In this document: piece after piece, positions 1 through 7,768 of the stretch
How positions within the stretch are numbered: the first letter of the stretch is position 1
Layout: every line of letters begins with the position of its first letter
Assembly: GCA_002704905.1 (NCBI GenBank)
Contig: PAIR01000029.1
Span: forward strand, 13,061-21,071
Direction: 5' to 3'
DNA: 8,011 bases
Source: Fidelibacterota bacterium
GTDB taxonomy: Bacteria > Fidelibacterota > Marinisomatia > Marinisomatales > TCS55
The notes under the pieces: model-generated
What the model saw: only the letters and a program-made list of their open reading frames with translations
Database searches by the model: none
What the model was told of the DNA's origin: nothing
Translations under genes and position numbers: made by a program

Positions 1-690
1 CGTCGCCAGTTTAAGTTTGTCTATCATATCATTTGTGTAAGGATTGTAAAGCTGTAGGTCGGTATATAGCTCCCAAGTGTCGTTACATGTTTGATCCACC
101 AAATCCAAAAGATCACGAAACCCTTGTGTATCTATGGTTGTTTTACGGATACCATATTCCTTAAGCATTCGTCCAAGAAAGTGAGTTATGCCTTGGGTTT
201 GAGCAGCCATACGATCGTGCTTATCCGGGGACATTTCCATTACTTGGATTCCCTGATCTGTAAAAAATTGCCGCCAAAATTTAAATTGATCGTAAACATT
301 TCTCGTATTGCTCATCATCATTTTTAGACGATTATTAGAGATAAACGAATCAGGTCCAAACATGGGGTGAGTTGCAATAATGCCGATATTTTCAGCAAGA
401 TTATTTTCCATAATTTCAGTGGGGTGCTTTTTTACTGAACACACATCAATGATGGTAGTGCCTTCCGAAAGATTTGGTGAAATTTCTGTGATTACCGATT
501 CAAATTGTCTAATAGGCACAGCAATAAAAATAACTTTTTCTTTCAATATAGATTCTAGATTCGTGAATTCCACTTTGGAGAATTTCCCAATAATTTTTGG
601 ATCATAAGCTTTGATAGCGAATCCTTTTTGTAAAATATTGGCCAATATTTTTCCAAATCGACCAAACCCAATTATTCCGATACTATTCAT
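1..690 (-). CDS. tyrA: Prephenate/arogenate dehydrogenase TyrA, 3' end missing
   Basis: The frame starts with ATG at 690 and stays open for 230 codons to the window edge, so the C-terminus is missing. The enzyme oxidatively decarboxylates prephenate (to hydroxyphenylpyruvate) or arogenate (to tyrosine) with NAD(P). Seen: an N-terminal Rossmann fold with GFGRFG at residues 8-13, DVCSVK at 82-87, the catalytic HPMFGP motif at 108-113 (His108), then SPDKHD at 154-159 and QGITHF at 166-171 in the helical dimerisation domain. The helical part, including ELYTDLQLYN at 207-216, resembles my recollection of plant arogenate dehydrogenases more than E. coli TyrA, so arogenate is a possible substrate. 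There is no N-terminal chorismate mutase domain. The start overlaps the dehydratase stop as ATGA and has a good ribosome binding site, so it is the last visible gene of the operon. Family assignment is firm; substrate is open. Confidence 0.93.
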   Translation of the reverse strand, partial: MNSIGIIGFGRFGKILANILQKGFAIKAYDPKIIGKFSKVEFTNLESILKEKVIFIAVPIRQFESVITEISPNLSEGTTIIDVCSVKKHPTEIMENNLAENIGIIATHPMFGPDSFISNNRLKMMMSNTRNVYDQFKFWRQFFTDQGIQVMEMSPDKHDRMAAQTQGITHFLGRMLKEYGIRKTTIDTQGFRDLLDLVDQTCNDTWELYTDLQLYNPYTNDMIDKLKLAT

Positions 691-1259
691 GAATCTCCTA
701 ATTTTTTGATGCCAAGGAATAAAGTTAAATTGTGTTTCAGATCATGAATGCTTTCCTGAAGAATTTCTAATCCATATAAATCGGCACAGGCTTTATTGGC
801 AATCACACCTGCAGTTGTGGGAAGTTTTCCTTCAGATAATCTTCGAGCTGCTTCTGCCGTATCATCATCTTCAATTAATGGCCTTGTCCAGAAATGTTCA
901 CTTAAATAATCTTTACATTGCCGCAGTGCCTGTTGGTGAGAATGAATTTCCGTGACATCTCCAACATGCATTCCAGCAAGACCCAACAAGTTTTGGATAA
1001 TGGGAATATGAAACATTTCAATTATGTCGCATCGATATTTTGCCAGCGCTTCAACACTTTCAATTACGACTCCGCCTTGTGCATTTTCCATGGCAATTAT
1101 ACCGTAATTTGTTTCGCCATTTTCAATACTGGCCAATACATGTTTCGATGAAATTTGGTAAACAATTTCTGCTCCTTCCAGCCCGTGATTTTGGGCAAAC
1201 GAGTGAGCAGCCTGTTCAGAAAAACTGCCCTTTCCGCCCTGGATTCCAATTGTTATCAT
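687..1259 (-). CDS. pheA: Prephenate dehydratase family protein without ACT domain
   Basis: A 190-residue protein of the prephenate dehydratase family, which converts prephenate to phenylpyruvate on the way to phenylalanine (arogenate dehydratase is the close relative). Seen: GSFSE at 11-15, MENAQGG at 57-63 (plant enzymes have a similar ENSLGG), SHQQALRQC at 107-115 with the conserved Ser107 and Gln114, DTAEAA at 133-138, and an N-terminal-to-hinge length typical of the catalytic domain only. Oddities: the near-invariant C-terminal Thr-Arg-Phe motif reads Thr-Leu-Phe (179-181), so the catalytic Thr is kept but the Arg is lost. The protein ends right after the catalytic domain, so the usual phenylalanine-binding ACT domain is absent; there is no chorismate mutase domain either. 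Overlaps trpA upstream and tyrA downstream by ATGA; AAAGGG lies 5 bases before the ATG. Activity as a normal dehydratase is likely but not certain. Confidence 0.85.
   Translation of the reverse strand: MITIGIQGGKGSFSEQAAHSFAQNHGLEGAEIVYQISSKHVLASIENGETNYGIIAMENAQGGVVIESVEALAKYRCDIIEMFHIPIIQNLLGLAGMHVGDVTEIHSHQQALRQCKDYLSEHFWTRPLIEDDDTAEAARRLSEGKLPTTAGVIANKACADLYGLEILQESIHDLKHNLTLFLGIKKLGDS
695..699 (-). promoter_or_regulatory. Shine-Dalgarno sequence of tyrA
   Basis: AGGAG lies 4 bases upstream of the tyrA ATG, inside the last codons of the preceding dehydratase gene. It is the clearest ribosome binding site in the window and supports the ATG at 690 as the start. Most other genes here have weaker or no such site. 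Confidence 0.7.
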
Positions 1260-2026
1260 TTTATCCCTTTCAATTTTCGTATTAATAATTTTGTCGCATT
1301 TATGGGATTGGTTTTCCCATTCATATTTTTTATTATAGCTGAACCCACCACCGCACCATCCGAGTGTTCATTGAACCAAACCACATCTTCACATGTACTG
1401 ATTCCAAAACCCACGATAAAAGGTGTAGCACTGTTTTTACGTACATGGTTCAAATAATTTGCTAGTGCTTCCTTGGATGCAAGATCATTCCCGGTGATGC
1501 CCAAAATGCTTACAGCATAAATGAGATCACCTGCCAATTCAGATATTTTTCTGATACGTTCATCAGGTGTGTTCGGTGCCACTAGTAAAATTGGGGAAAT
1601 ATTTTTATCCTTGGCCAATTCACAGAATGGTGTTGCTTCTTCTAAAGGTAAATCGGGGAGAATTAATCCATCCACTCCGGCAGATACACAGTGATTTAAA
1701 AATGTTTTATGTCCCATTCTTAAAATTGGGTTGTAATACCCCATGAGCGCTAATGGGACGTCGGTTCTTTTCCTAATCTGCGTCACTTGTTCAAATATTA
1801 TGTTCAGTGTCATACCGTTATCCAACGCTTGCTTGCTGGATGACTGTATCACTGGGCCATCTGCTTGTGGATCAGAAAAAGGAATTCCAATTTCAATCAT
1901 ATCTGCGCCGGCATCTGCAGCGTGACATACTAATTCTACCGTACTATCTAATTCTGGATAGCCAGCAGTAAGAAAGGGAATCAATTTATCTTTAGGTTCG
2001 ATGAATAATTTTTGGATGCGATTCAT
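1256..2026 (-). CDS. trpA: Tryptophan synthase alpha subunit
   Basis: Cleaves indole-3-glycerol phosphate to indole and glyceraldehyde 3-phosphate and passes the indole to TrpB in the cytoplasmic alpha2-beta2 complex. At 256 residues it is a full-length TIM barrel. Seen: the PFLTAGYP motif at 17-24, catalytic Glu45 in [10 protein letters not shown], catalytic Asp56 in QADGP (equivalent to E. coli Glu49 and Asp60), the SILGITG loop in the middle of the barrel, and the phosphate-binding GFGIST and GSAII segments near the C-terminus. The ATG at 2026 overlaps the trpB stop as ATGA, which fits the need for equal amounts of the two subunits; its own stop overlaps the start of the dehydratase gene in the same way. 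Nothing suggests damage. Confidence 0.98.
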   Translation of the reverse strand: MNRIQKLFIEPKDKLIPFLTAGYPELDSTVELVCHAADAGADMIEIGIPFSDPQADGPVIQSSSKQALDNGMTLNIIFEQVTQIRKRTDVPLALMGYYNPILRMGHKTFLNHCVSAGVDGLILPDLPLEEATPFCELAKDKNISPILLVAPNTPDERIRKISELAGDLIYAVSILGITGNDLASKEALANYLNHVRKNSATPFIVGFGISTCEDVVWFNEHSDGAVVGSAIIKNMNGKTNPINATKLLIRKLKGIK

Positions 2027-3231
2027 AAGTTGATCCCCAAGGCTTCTGCTACAGTATGAACATCTTTATCTCCACGACCGGAAAGGCAAACCACCACATG
2101 TTCATCGGGTTCAATTCCATTATCTGACTGACGTAAATATGCCAAAGCATGTGCGGATTCCAGTGCTGGTAAAATACCTTCTTTTTCTGATAACCATTGG
2201 AATGCATCTAATGCTTCTGTGTCAGTGGCGGTATAATATTGTACACGCCCAGACTCGTTGAGATAACTGTGTTCTGGGCCAATGCCGGGATAATCCAACC
2301 CTGCAGAAATAGAATAGGGGAGCGCCACTTGCCCGTCTTCATTTTGGAGTAGTGTGCTTGCGGCGCCGTGCAAAACACCAAAATCTCCTTTTGTCAAAGT
2401 GGCTGCATGTTTTCCACTTTCAAGTCCTTTGCCTCCAGCTTCTACACCAATAATCTCCACATCGTCTTTCAGGTGTGGATAAAATAGTCCCATGGCATTG
2501 GAACCGCCGCCGACACAGGCTACCAGTCGATCCGGTAATTTTTGTCCCGATTGTTCGATAAATTGTTGTTTCACTTCCTTTCCAATAACCGATTGAAAAT
2601 CTCGGACAAGCGTGGGATAAGGGTGGGGACCAACAGTGGAACCAATGAGATAGTAAGTGGATTCAACATTAGTTACCCAATCTCTTATTGCTTCATTTGT
2701 CGCATCTTTTAAGGTCATGCTTCCCGATGAAACGGTGCGGATTTGAGCACCCAACAAGTTCATCCGAAACACATTTAATTTTTGCCTGCGAATGTCTTCT
2801 TCGCCCATATAAACGATGCATTCCAATCCAAACCGAGCTGCCACTGTTGCTGTAGCGACACCATGCTGACCGGCACCAGTTTCTGCAATAATTCGCTTTT
2901 TACCCATGCGATTAGCAAGCAGAATTTGTCCCAATGCATTGTTGATCTTATGGGCGCCAGTGTGGTTTAAATCTTCCCGCTTCAGCCATACTTTGAATCC
3001 CAGTTCGTTGGAGATTCGTTCTGCAAAATAAAGGGCAGTCTTCCGCCCGGAATAATGTTTCAATAAGCCGCTCAGTTTGTTCTGAAATGCTTCATCCTGT
3101 TTAGCTGCTGTGTAATGCTGTTCAAGTTCTTGCAAGGCTGGAATGAGTGTCTCTGGGACAAACTTTCCACCGAATTTATCAAAATGACCCCGAGAATCTG
3201 GAAGATTGTAATCTTTGAATTTATTTTTCAT
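2023..3231 (-). CDS. trpB: Tryptophan synthase beta subunit
   Basis: PLP enzyme that condenses indole with serine to give tryptophan, working with TrpA. The 402 residues match the common TrpB1 form. Seen: GKFVPETL at 22-29, [13 protein letters not shown] around 90-102 with Lys95 as the PLP Schiff base, catalytic Glu117 in AETGAGQHG, the GPHPYP segment at 201-206, and the PLP-phosphate loop GGGSNAMG at 241-248. The start ATG at 3231 is 5 bases after the trpF stop; the preceding bases are A/T-rich without a Shine-Dalgarno sequence, so translation may depend on ribosomes finishing trpF. The end overlaps trpA. The conserved SGRGDKD near the C-terminus is intact. Confidence 0.98.
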   Translation of the reverse strand: MKNKFKDYNLPDSRGHFDKFGGKFVPETLIPALQELEQHYTAAKQDEAFQNKLSGLLKHYSGRKTALYFAERISNELGFKVWLKREDLNHTGAHKINNALGQILLANRMGKKRIIAETGAGQHGVATATVAARFGLECIVYMGEEDIRRQKLNVFRMNLLGAQIRTVSSGSMTLKDATNEAIRDWVTNVESTYYLIGSTVGPHPYPTLVRDFQSVIGKEVKQQFIEQSGQKLPDRLVACVGGGSNAMGLFYPHLKDDVEIIGVEAGGKGLESGKHAATLTKGDFGVLHGAASTLLQNEDGQVALPYSISAGLDYPGIGPEHSYLNESGRVQYYTATDTEALDAFQWLSEKEGILPALESAHALAYLRQSDNGIEPDEHVVVCLSGRGDKDVHTVAEALGINL

Positions 3232-3236
3232 TTTAA

Positions 3237-3875
3237 TTATGTGTTTGTGAACACGCGAACACTTGAATACGTTCCATCGAGTTTTTTAAAAAGAGTTTTA
3301 ATTTTGTCATGATCTTTAACTCCGGGTGATAATTCTACACCGCTATTTACATCTATCGCAGATGGATTTACCGATGCAATTGCATCTAAAATATTGCTAG
3401 CATTTAATCCACCAGATAAAATTATCGGAGTTTTCTGTTTACCATTTAATAAAGACCAGTCAAATGTTTTACCCGTTCCGCCATAATAGTCTTTAGAAAA
3501 GGTATCCAGTAGAAATCCATCTACATTAAAATCACGCATGACAGACAAACTTGCTTCATCCTTAATCTGCAAAGCCTTTAAGATAGGCACCTTAAATTGA
3601 TTGCAAAATTCTGGTGTTTCATCTCCGTGTAGTTGAATCATGTTGAGGGAAACAAAACCAATTGCTTCTTCAATAAATTCTTTTTCATGGTTAACAAAGA
3701 CGCCAACTTTTGAAATATCATTTGATAGATGGTCAGAAATAAATTTTGCATCTTCTATAGAAATAGCCCGGGAACTTTTTTCAAAAAAAATGAAACCGAT
3801 GGCAGAAGCTCCATGCGCGGCTACTGTTTGGGCATCTGACAAGTTTGTGATACCGCAAATCTTTGTTGGAATCAT
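3237..3875 (-). CDS. trpF: Phosphoribosylanthranilate isomerase
   Basis: Isomerises phosphoribosylanthranilate to CdRP, the third reaction of tryptophan synthesis. A stand-alone 212-residue TIM barrel, not fused to TrpC. Seen: KICGIT at 5-10 with catalytic base Cys7, the QLHG motif at 81-84, the catalytic acid Asp124 in [16 protein letters not shown] at 132-140, LSGGLNASN at 153-161, and DVNSGVE at 175-181 (usually DVSSGVE), followed by the PGVKD phosphate-side loop. The ATG at 3875 overlaps the trpC stop by ATGA and has a run of six G (3881-3886) at ribosome-binding distance. It is followed after 5 bases by trpB. It is more A/T- and Lys-rich than TrpB, but all the key residues are present. 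Confidence 0.97.
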   Translation of the reverse strand: MIPTKICGITNLSDAQTVAAHGASAIGFIFFEKSSRAISIEDAKFISDHLSNDISKVGVFVNHEKEFIEEAIGFVSLNMIQLHGDETPEFCNQFKVPILKALQIKDEASLSVMRDFNVDGFLLDTFSKDYYGGTGKTFDWSLLNGKQKTPIILSGGLNASNILDAIASVNPSAIDVNSGVELSPGVKDHDKIKTLFKKLDGTYSSVRVFTNT

Positions 3876-4633
3876 GAGAGCCCCCCAACTAATTCTCCTA
3901 ATGCTTTTCCTGGGTTTCCGGTTCTCATGAGCGATGTCCCAATAAGTGCTGCATCATAGCCCAAATCTGAAACGTATTTTAAATCGTTCGATGTATAAAT
4001 GCCACTTTCTGCTACTTTCATACAATTGGATGGAAATGAAGAAATTATATTTTTGAAAAAAGTAATATCGGATGTCATGCTATTTAGATCACGGCAATTC
4101 ACACCTACTATGTCCGGCGCCAATTCAGCGATAATTTCCGCATTTTCTTCCGAGTGAAATTCCACTAGAGGTTCCAGATTTAATTTTTTCCCAAATTTGA
4201 TAAAACCAGAAATATTATCTTTATCCAGTGCTTCGGCGATCAATAAAAATGCATCGGCACCAGCGCGACCCGCTTCCATGATTTGATGCTCACTTATAAT
4301 AAAGTCTTTACATAAAACAGGAATCGAAACTGCTTTTTTCACCGATTCTAAAATATCGATATGTCCACCAAAAAATTGCTTATCCGTAAGTACAGATATG
4401 GCAGAAGCCCCGGCTGCTTCATAATCTTTAGCTATCTGAACAGGATTAGCGTTAGTAAGAATTTCCCCTTCACTGGGAGATTTCATTTTGATTTCGGCGA
4501 TCACCGAAATGCCCGGCGCTGAAAGAGCATCCTTTAGGTTAATTGTTTTGAAAGGATCAAGTAAACTCACACTTGGGTGCACGTGCTCCATTTCTTTTCG
4601 TTTCACGTCTAATATTTGTTCAAGGATGTTCAT
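3872..4633 (-). CDS. trpC: Indole-3-glycerol phosphate synthase
   Basis: Ring-closes and decarboxylates CdRP to indole-3-glycerol phosphate. A monofunctional 253-residue barrel. Seen: the N-terminal ILEQILDVKRKE helix typical of the family, VIAEIKMKSPSEG at 44-56 with the catalytic Glu47 and Lys49, Lys109 in VLCKDFII, Glu158 in PLVEFH, Asn179 in GVNCRDL (Cys where GVNNRDL is usual), AESGI at 208-212, and the phosphate-binding GTSLMR at 232-237. These match the known Glu-Lys-Lys-Glu-Asn active-site set. Overlaps trpD upstream and trpF downstream by ATGA. The short linker to TrpF with a proper stop shows the two are separate proteins, unlike the enteric TrpCF fusion. Confidence 0.97.
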   Translation of the reverse strand: MNILEQILDVKRKEMEHVHPSVSLLDPFKTINLKDALSAPGISVIAEIKMKSPSEGEILTNANPVQIAKDYEAAGASAISVLTDKQFFGGHIDILESVKKAVSIPVLCKDFIISEHQIMEAGRAGADAFLLIAEALDKDNISGFIKFGKKLNLEPLVEFHSEENAEIIAELAPDIVGVNCRDLNSMTSDITFFKNIISSFPSNCMKVAESGIYTSNDLKYVSDLGYDAALIGTSLMRTGNPGKALGELVGGLS

Positions 4634-5625
4634 TCAACCAATTGGTTTAATACATTCAGCGCGGCGCCGGAGTCCACAGCTTCAGCCGCTTTTACCAATC
4701 CTTCTTTTAAATTTTGAGTTTTGCCTCCAACAACAATTCCCGCGGCAGCGTTTAGTAGAACGATGTCCCGTTTTGCTCCCTTATCACCGTTCATAATACT
4801 TCGAATGATTTCTGCATTTTCATTCGGTTCTCCTCCTTGGAGATCATTCAGTGTTGTACGATCAAGACCCAATTCCATTGCATCAAATTCAATTGTATTT
4901 ATTTCACTACCATTTTGTATTTGGCTGATCTTTGTAGTGGTGGTTGTGGAAATTTCATCCAAACCATCGCGACCATGAAAAACCATCACATCAGTAGAAC
5001 CGAGTGCTTTTAACACATTTGCTTGGACTTCTGTTAGATCAGGATGAAAAATTCCCATGGCCTGGGCTTTTACATCGGCGGGATTGCAAAGCGGACCTAA
5101 AATATTGAATACCGTCCGCGTGGCTAGTGCTTTCCGTGAACCAATCGCATGTTTCATGGCGGGGTGATAAGCTGGAGCGAACATGAATCCCAATCCTATC
5201 TCTTCAATATCTTTTGTGGACTCTTCCACTGATTTATCAATGGCAATTCCCAATGCTTGCAGTACATCAGCCGATCCAGATTTTGATGTCATTGAACGGT
5301 TCCCGTGTTTGGCCACATGAACGCCGGCGCCGGCCACTACAAAAGTTGAAGCGGTAGAAATATTAAATGTGCCTAAAGCATCACCGCCCGTACCACACAT
5401 ATCAATAGCTGCGGAATCCAGAGGGACTGTAACCATTTTCTCACGCATGGCCTGGGCGAATCCTGTGATTTCATCCACCGTTTCACCTTTTGCCCTGAGC
5501 GCTATAAGAAATCCGGCAATTTGTGCGTTGTCATATTCACCGGACATAATGGAGAGCATCACATTGAATGCTTCATCCCGGTTGAGATTCTGTTTCCTGA
5601 GTAATTGTTCTAATATTTGTTTCAT
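4630..5625 (-). CDS. trpD: Anthranilate phosphoribosyltransferase
   Basis: Transfers phosphoribose from PRPP to anthranilate. At 331 residues it is the usual stand-alone form with no fused glutaminase domain. Seen: the N-terminal helical domain, then the PRPP-binding CGTGGD at 77-82, KHGNRSMTSKSGSAD at 106-120, Arg170 in TRTVFNILGPLCNP, and the metal-binding Asp223-Glu224 in GRDGLDEIS. It follows trpG after a 55-base spacer, the largest gap in the operon, and has no obvious Shine-Dalgarno sequence. The stop overlaps trpC by ATGA. A Thr-rich stretch (STTTTT, about 226-231) follows the Asp-Glu pair; nothing suggests loss of function. Confidence 0.98.
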   Translation of the reverse strand: MKQILEQLLRKQNLNRDEAFNVMLSIMSGEYDNAQIAGFLIALRAKGETVDEITGFAQAMREKMVTVPLDSAAIDMCGTGGDALGTFNISTASTFVVAGAGVHVAKHGNRSMTSKSGSADVLQALGIAIDKSVEESTKDIEEIGLGFMFAPAYHPAMKHAIGSRKALATRTVFNILGPLCNPADVKAQAMGIFHPDLTEVQANVLKALGSTDVMVFHGRDGLDEISTTTTTKISQIQNGSEINTIEFDAMELGLDRTTLNDLQGGEPNENAEIIRSIMNGDKGAKRDIVLLNAAAGIVVGGKTQNLKEGLVKAAEAVDSGAALNVLNQLVE

Positions 5626-5639
5626 TTGATTTTTCTAGT

Positions 5640-5678
5640 ACCCTGTGATACTTGAAGGGTGATCTCATGTTTCACGAG
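5640..5678 (-). other. Two small hairpins in the trpG-trpD spacer
   Basis: On the transcribed strand the 55-base spacer (5626-5680) can form CTCGTG/CATGAG with an AAA loop (5664-5678, one G-U pair) and then ACCCT/AGGGT with an 11-base loop (5640-5660). Neither is followed by a T-run, so they are not intrinsic terminators. They could set mRNA processing or the translation level of trpD relative to trpEG, or be chance folding. Confidence 0.35.
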
Positions 5679-5680
5679 GT

Positions 5681-6250
5681 TTAACATTCAGTGTTTAAAA
5701 AGTTTTTAATAATCTGCATTCCATTTTCTGTTGCAATGGATTCAGGGTGAAACTGAACACCAAACACAGAGTGCGATTCATGCTCAATACCCATTATGAG
5801 TCCATTATCCAATTCGGCCGTCACTTTAAATTCTTTTGGAAGTGAATTGCGGTCAGCAATCAATGAATGATATCGTGTACCATGAAATGAACCATTAATT
5901 CCACCAAACAGTATGGAACTATTATGTTGAATATTGGCTGTTTTCCCATGGACAATCTCTGATGCGTGAATCACTGTACCTCCATAAGCTATTACAATAG
6001 ATTGATGCCCTAAACAGACCCCAAGGATTGAAATTGAGGAACCAAACTCCTGGACAACCTCAACAGATCGACCCGCCTCTTCAGGCCGCCCCGGCCCAGG
6101 GGAAATCACAATATGTGTAGGTGACCATGTATTGACCTGGCCTAATTCAAACTGGTCATTGCGAACCACTTTTACATCTTGATTAATGGATCCAATGTAT
6201 TGCACCAAATTGTAGGTGAAAGAATCGTAGTTGTCGATGACAAGAATCAT
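5681..6250 (-). CDS. trpG: Anthranilate synthase glutaminase subunit
   Basis: Class I glutamine amidotransferase that releases ammonia from glutamine and feeds it to TrpE. A 189-residue stand-alone domain. Seen: ILVIDNYDSFTYNL at 2-15, the oxyanion-side PGPG at 51-54, the nucleophile Cys79 in GVCLGHQ, HGK at 101-103, and the His168/Glu170 pair in QFHPES, completing the catalytic triad. The ATG at 6250 overlaps the trpE stop by ATGA, as expected for partners made in equal amounts. PabA (for aminodeoxychorismate synthase) has the same sequence features and a single protein often serves both; the position directly after trpE favours TrpG. There is no fusion to TrpD, which follows after a 55-base spacer. 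Confidence 0.97.
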   Translation of the reverse strand: MILVIDNYDSFTYNLVQYIGSINQDVKVVRNDQFELGQVNTWSPTHIVISPGPGRPEEAGRSVEVVQEFGSSISILGVCLGHQSIVIAYGGTVIHASEIVHGKTANIQHNSSILFGGINGSFHGTRYHSLIADRNSLPKEFKVTAELDNGLIMGIEHESHSVFGVQFHPESIATENGMQIIKNFLNTEC

Positions 6251-7731
6251 GTTACTAAACCATTTTCCGCTAAATCAATAGCCGTCATGATGGCTTTGGC
6301 CTTATTCACCGTTTCTTCAAATTCTTTGGTTGGGTTTGAATCATGAACGATTCCTGCTCCAGATTGAAAATGAACTGTTCCATCCTTCATTATCATGGTG
6401 CGGATTGCGATACACGTATTTACATTTCCCGTAAAATCAAAAAATCCAACAGCACCGGAATAAATGTTCCGTCGCTCTGGTTCTAAATTGTGGATGATTT
6501 CCATGGCCCGAATCTTTGGGGCACCGGTGACCGTCCCTGCTGGGAATCCGCTCATGAGCGCATCAAATGGGTCTTTGTCCAAAGACAATTTTCCCTTTAC
6601 ATCAGAAACAATATGCATCACGTGAGAATAATTTTCAATCACCATGTTCTCCGAAATTGTTACGGAACCGAATTCAGATACGCGCCCCACATCATTTCGC
6701 CCAAGATCCAAGAGCATCAAATGTTCGGCGCATTCCTTTTCATCATTGATTAAATCTCTTGCCAGTGCTTGATCTTCTGCATCCGTTTGTCCTCGGTGGC
6801 GTGTACCTGCGATGGGACGGATCTCTACGGTGCAGCCATCAACTTTCACCAAGAGTTCAGGGGATGCGCCAATAATATCAAAATCATTTATCTTTAAATG
6901 AAACATGTAGGGCGACGGGTTGATCGTCCGAATTGCCCGATAGAGTGTGGTCGGTTCTACCGATGTTTTCCGCTCAAATCGCTGGCTAAGGACCAACTGG
7001 AAAACATCTCCATCTATGATGTGTTCTTTTGCTTTTAGTACGGCTGATTCAAATGTATCTTGATCAAAATTAGAAGACGCTGTGCTTTTTTCCACACGGA
7101 TCGGTGTTTGGTAATCCACATCTGAATGGAGTGATTCTCCGATAGAATCAACTCTTTCATGTGCTTCATCGAACTGTTGTTTGAAATCACGCTCTGAATC
7201 CACTTTTACATTGGAAATCACCAGCGCCGATCCTTTCAAATGGTCAAAGGCGATCATATCTTCAAATAGCATGAAAACTGAATCGGGGACATCTAAATCA
7301 GATTCATCATGGATCGGAATATCTTCTACCCAAGCGATGGTTTCGTAACCAAGGTAGCCTACCAGCCCACCGGTGAAAGACGGAATTCCCGGTAATTTTG
7401 CCATATTATATTGGGATTGGGTTTCACGAAGCAAATCTAAAAAAGGGATTTCCACTGCAGTGGTTTGTACACCTTCATTTATGGTGGTTTGCCCATTTTT
7501 ATGCATGAAAATCTTCTGTGGATTAATGCCCACATAAGAATATCGTGCATATTGATTACCTTTTTCTACCGATTCCAACAAAAAGGCATATTCCGCTTTC
7601 TTGGAAAGGTGAACCCATGCCGCCACTGGTGTGAGTAGATCAGCCAATATCCGTTTATAGACAGGTACGGTTTGGCATCCCTGGGAAACCAAGTCTTGAA
7701 ATTCGTCGTATGTAAGTTGTGTTTTATCCAT
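6247..7731 (-). CDS. trpE: Anthranilate synthase component I
   Basis: Makes anthranilate from chorismate with ammonia from TrpG; the committed step to tryptophan. With the ATG at 7731 it has 494 residues. Seen: an N-terminal domain with LLES at 51-54 and NPSPYMFHL at 271-279, both parts of the known tryptophan feedback site, then the chorismate-binding domain with IRPIAGTRHRG at 304-314, Mg-binding NDEKECAEHLMLLDLGRND at 329-347, catalytic His371 in YSHVMH, and GTVTGAPK at 399-406. Intact feedback motifs imply enzyme-level inhibition on top of the attenuator just upstream. Start choice: an in-frame TTG at 7740 sits within the terminator's T-run, so the ATG is preferred. No Shine-Dalgarno sequence is visible; only 7 bases separate the T-run from the ATG. 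PabB is the main alternative, but trp neighbours and the feedback motifs support TrpE. Confidence 0.97.
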   Translation of the reverse strand: MDKTQLTYDEFQDLVSQGCQTVPVYKRILADLLTPVAAWVHLSKKAEYAFLLESVEKGNQYARYSYVGINPQKIFMHKNGQTTINEGVQTTAVEIPFLDLLRETQSQYNMAKLPGIPSFTGGLVGYLGYETIAWVEDIPIHDESDLDVPDSVFMLFEDMIAFDHLKGSALVISNVKVDSERDFKQQFDEAHERVDSIGESLHSDVDYQTPIRVEKSTASSNFDQDTFESAVLKAKEHIIDGDVFQLVLSQRFERKTSVEPTTLYRAIRTINPSPYMFHLKINDFDIIGASPELLVKVDGCTVEIRPIAGTRHRGQTDAEDQALARDLINDEKECAEHLMLLDLGRNDVGRVSEFGSVTISENMVIENYSHVMHIVSDVKGKLSLDKDPFDALMSGFPAGTVTGAPKIRAMEIIHNLEPERRNIYSGAVGFFDFTGNVNTCIAIRTMIMKDGTVHFQSGAGIVHDSNPTKEFEETVNKAKAIMTAIDLAENGLVT

Positions 7732-7738
7732 TTTGAGC

Positions 7739-7768
7739 AAAAAAAAACCCCGATCAAAGTCGGGGTTT
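7739..7768 (-). terminator. Intrinsic terminator of the operon attenuator
   Basis: On the transcribed strand AAACCCCGA (7768-7760) pairs perfectly with TCGGGGTTT (7753-7745) around a 6-base CTTTGA loop, followed by a run of nine T (7747-7739, three of them in the stem). This is a textbook rho-independent terminator. It sits between the leader peptide and trpE, only 7 bases before the trpE ATG, so unless prevented it would end transcription before the operon. It cannot be the terminator of the partial upstream gene alone, because the leader peptide and a complementary segment lie between them. Confidence 0.88.

Noticed and set aside
3640..3930. Plus-strand open frame of 96 codons opposite trpF and trpC
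   Set aside because: It lies antisense to two genes with intact catalytic motifs and has no recognisable domain; the same holds for the other plus-strand frames opposite the operon, including those at 91-327, 380-607, 918-1457 and 4488-4978.
3237..4633. TrpCF bifunctional fusion
   Set aside because: There is a proper trpC stop and a trpF ATG in a different frame (ATGA overlap), so these are two separate proteins.
5640..5678. Terminator between trpG and trpD
   Set aside because: The stems are short (5-6 bp) and no T-run follows either one.
7738..7740. TTG as the start of trpE, adding three residues
   Set aside because: The TTG directly abuts the terminator T-run, leaving no space for ribosome binding, and an ATG follows three codons later (7731).
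7566..7757. Minus-strand 63-codon frame covering the terminator and start of trpE
   Set aside because: It is out of frame with trpE, crosses the attenuator terminator and resembles nothing; a shadow of trpE.
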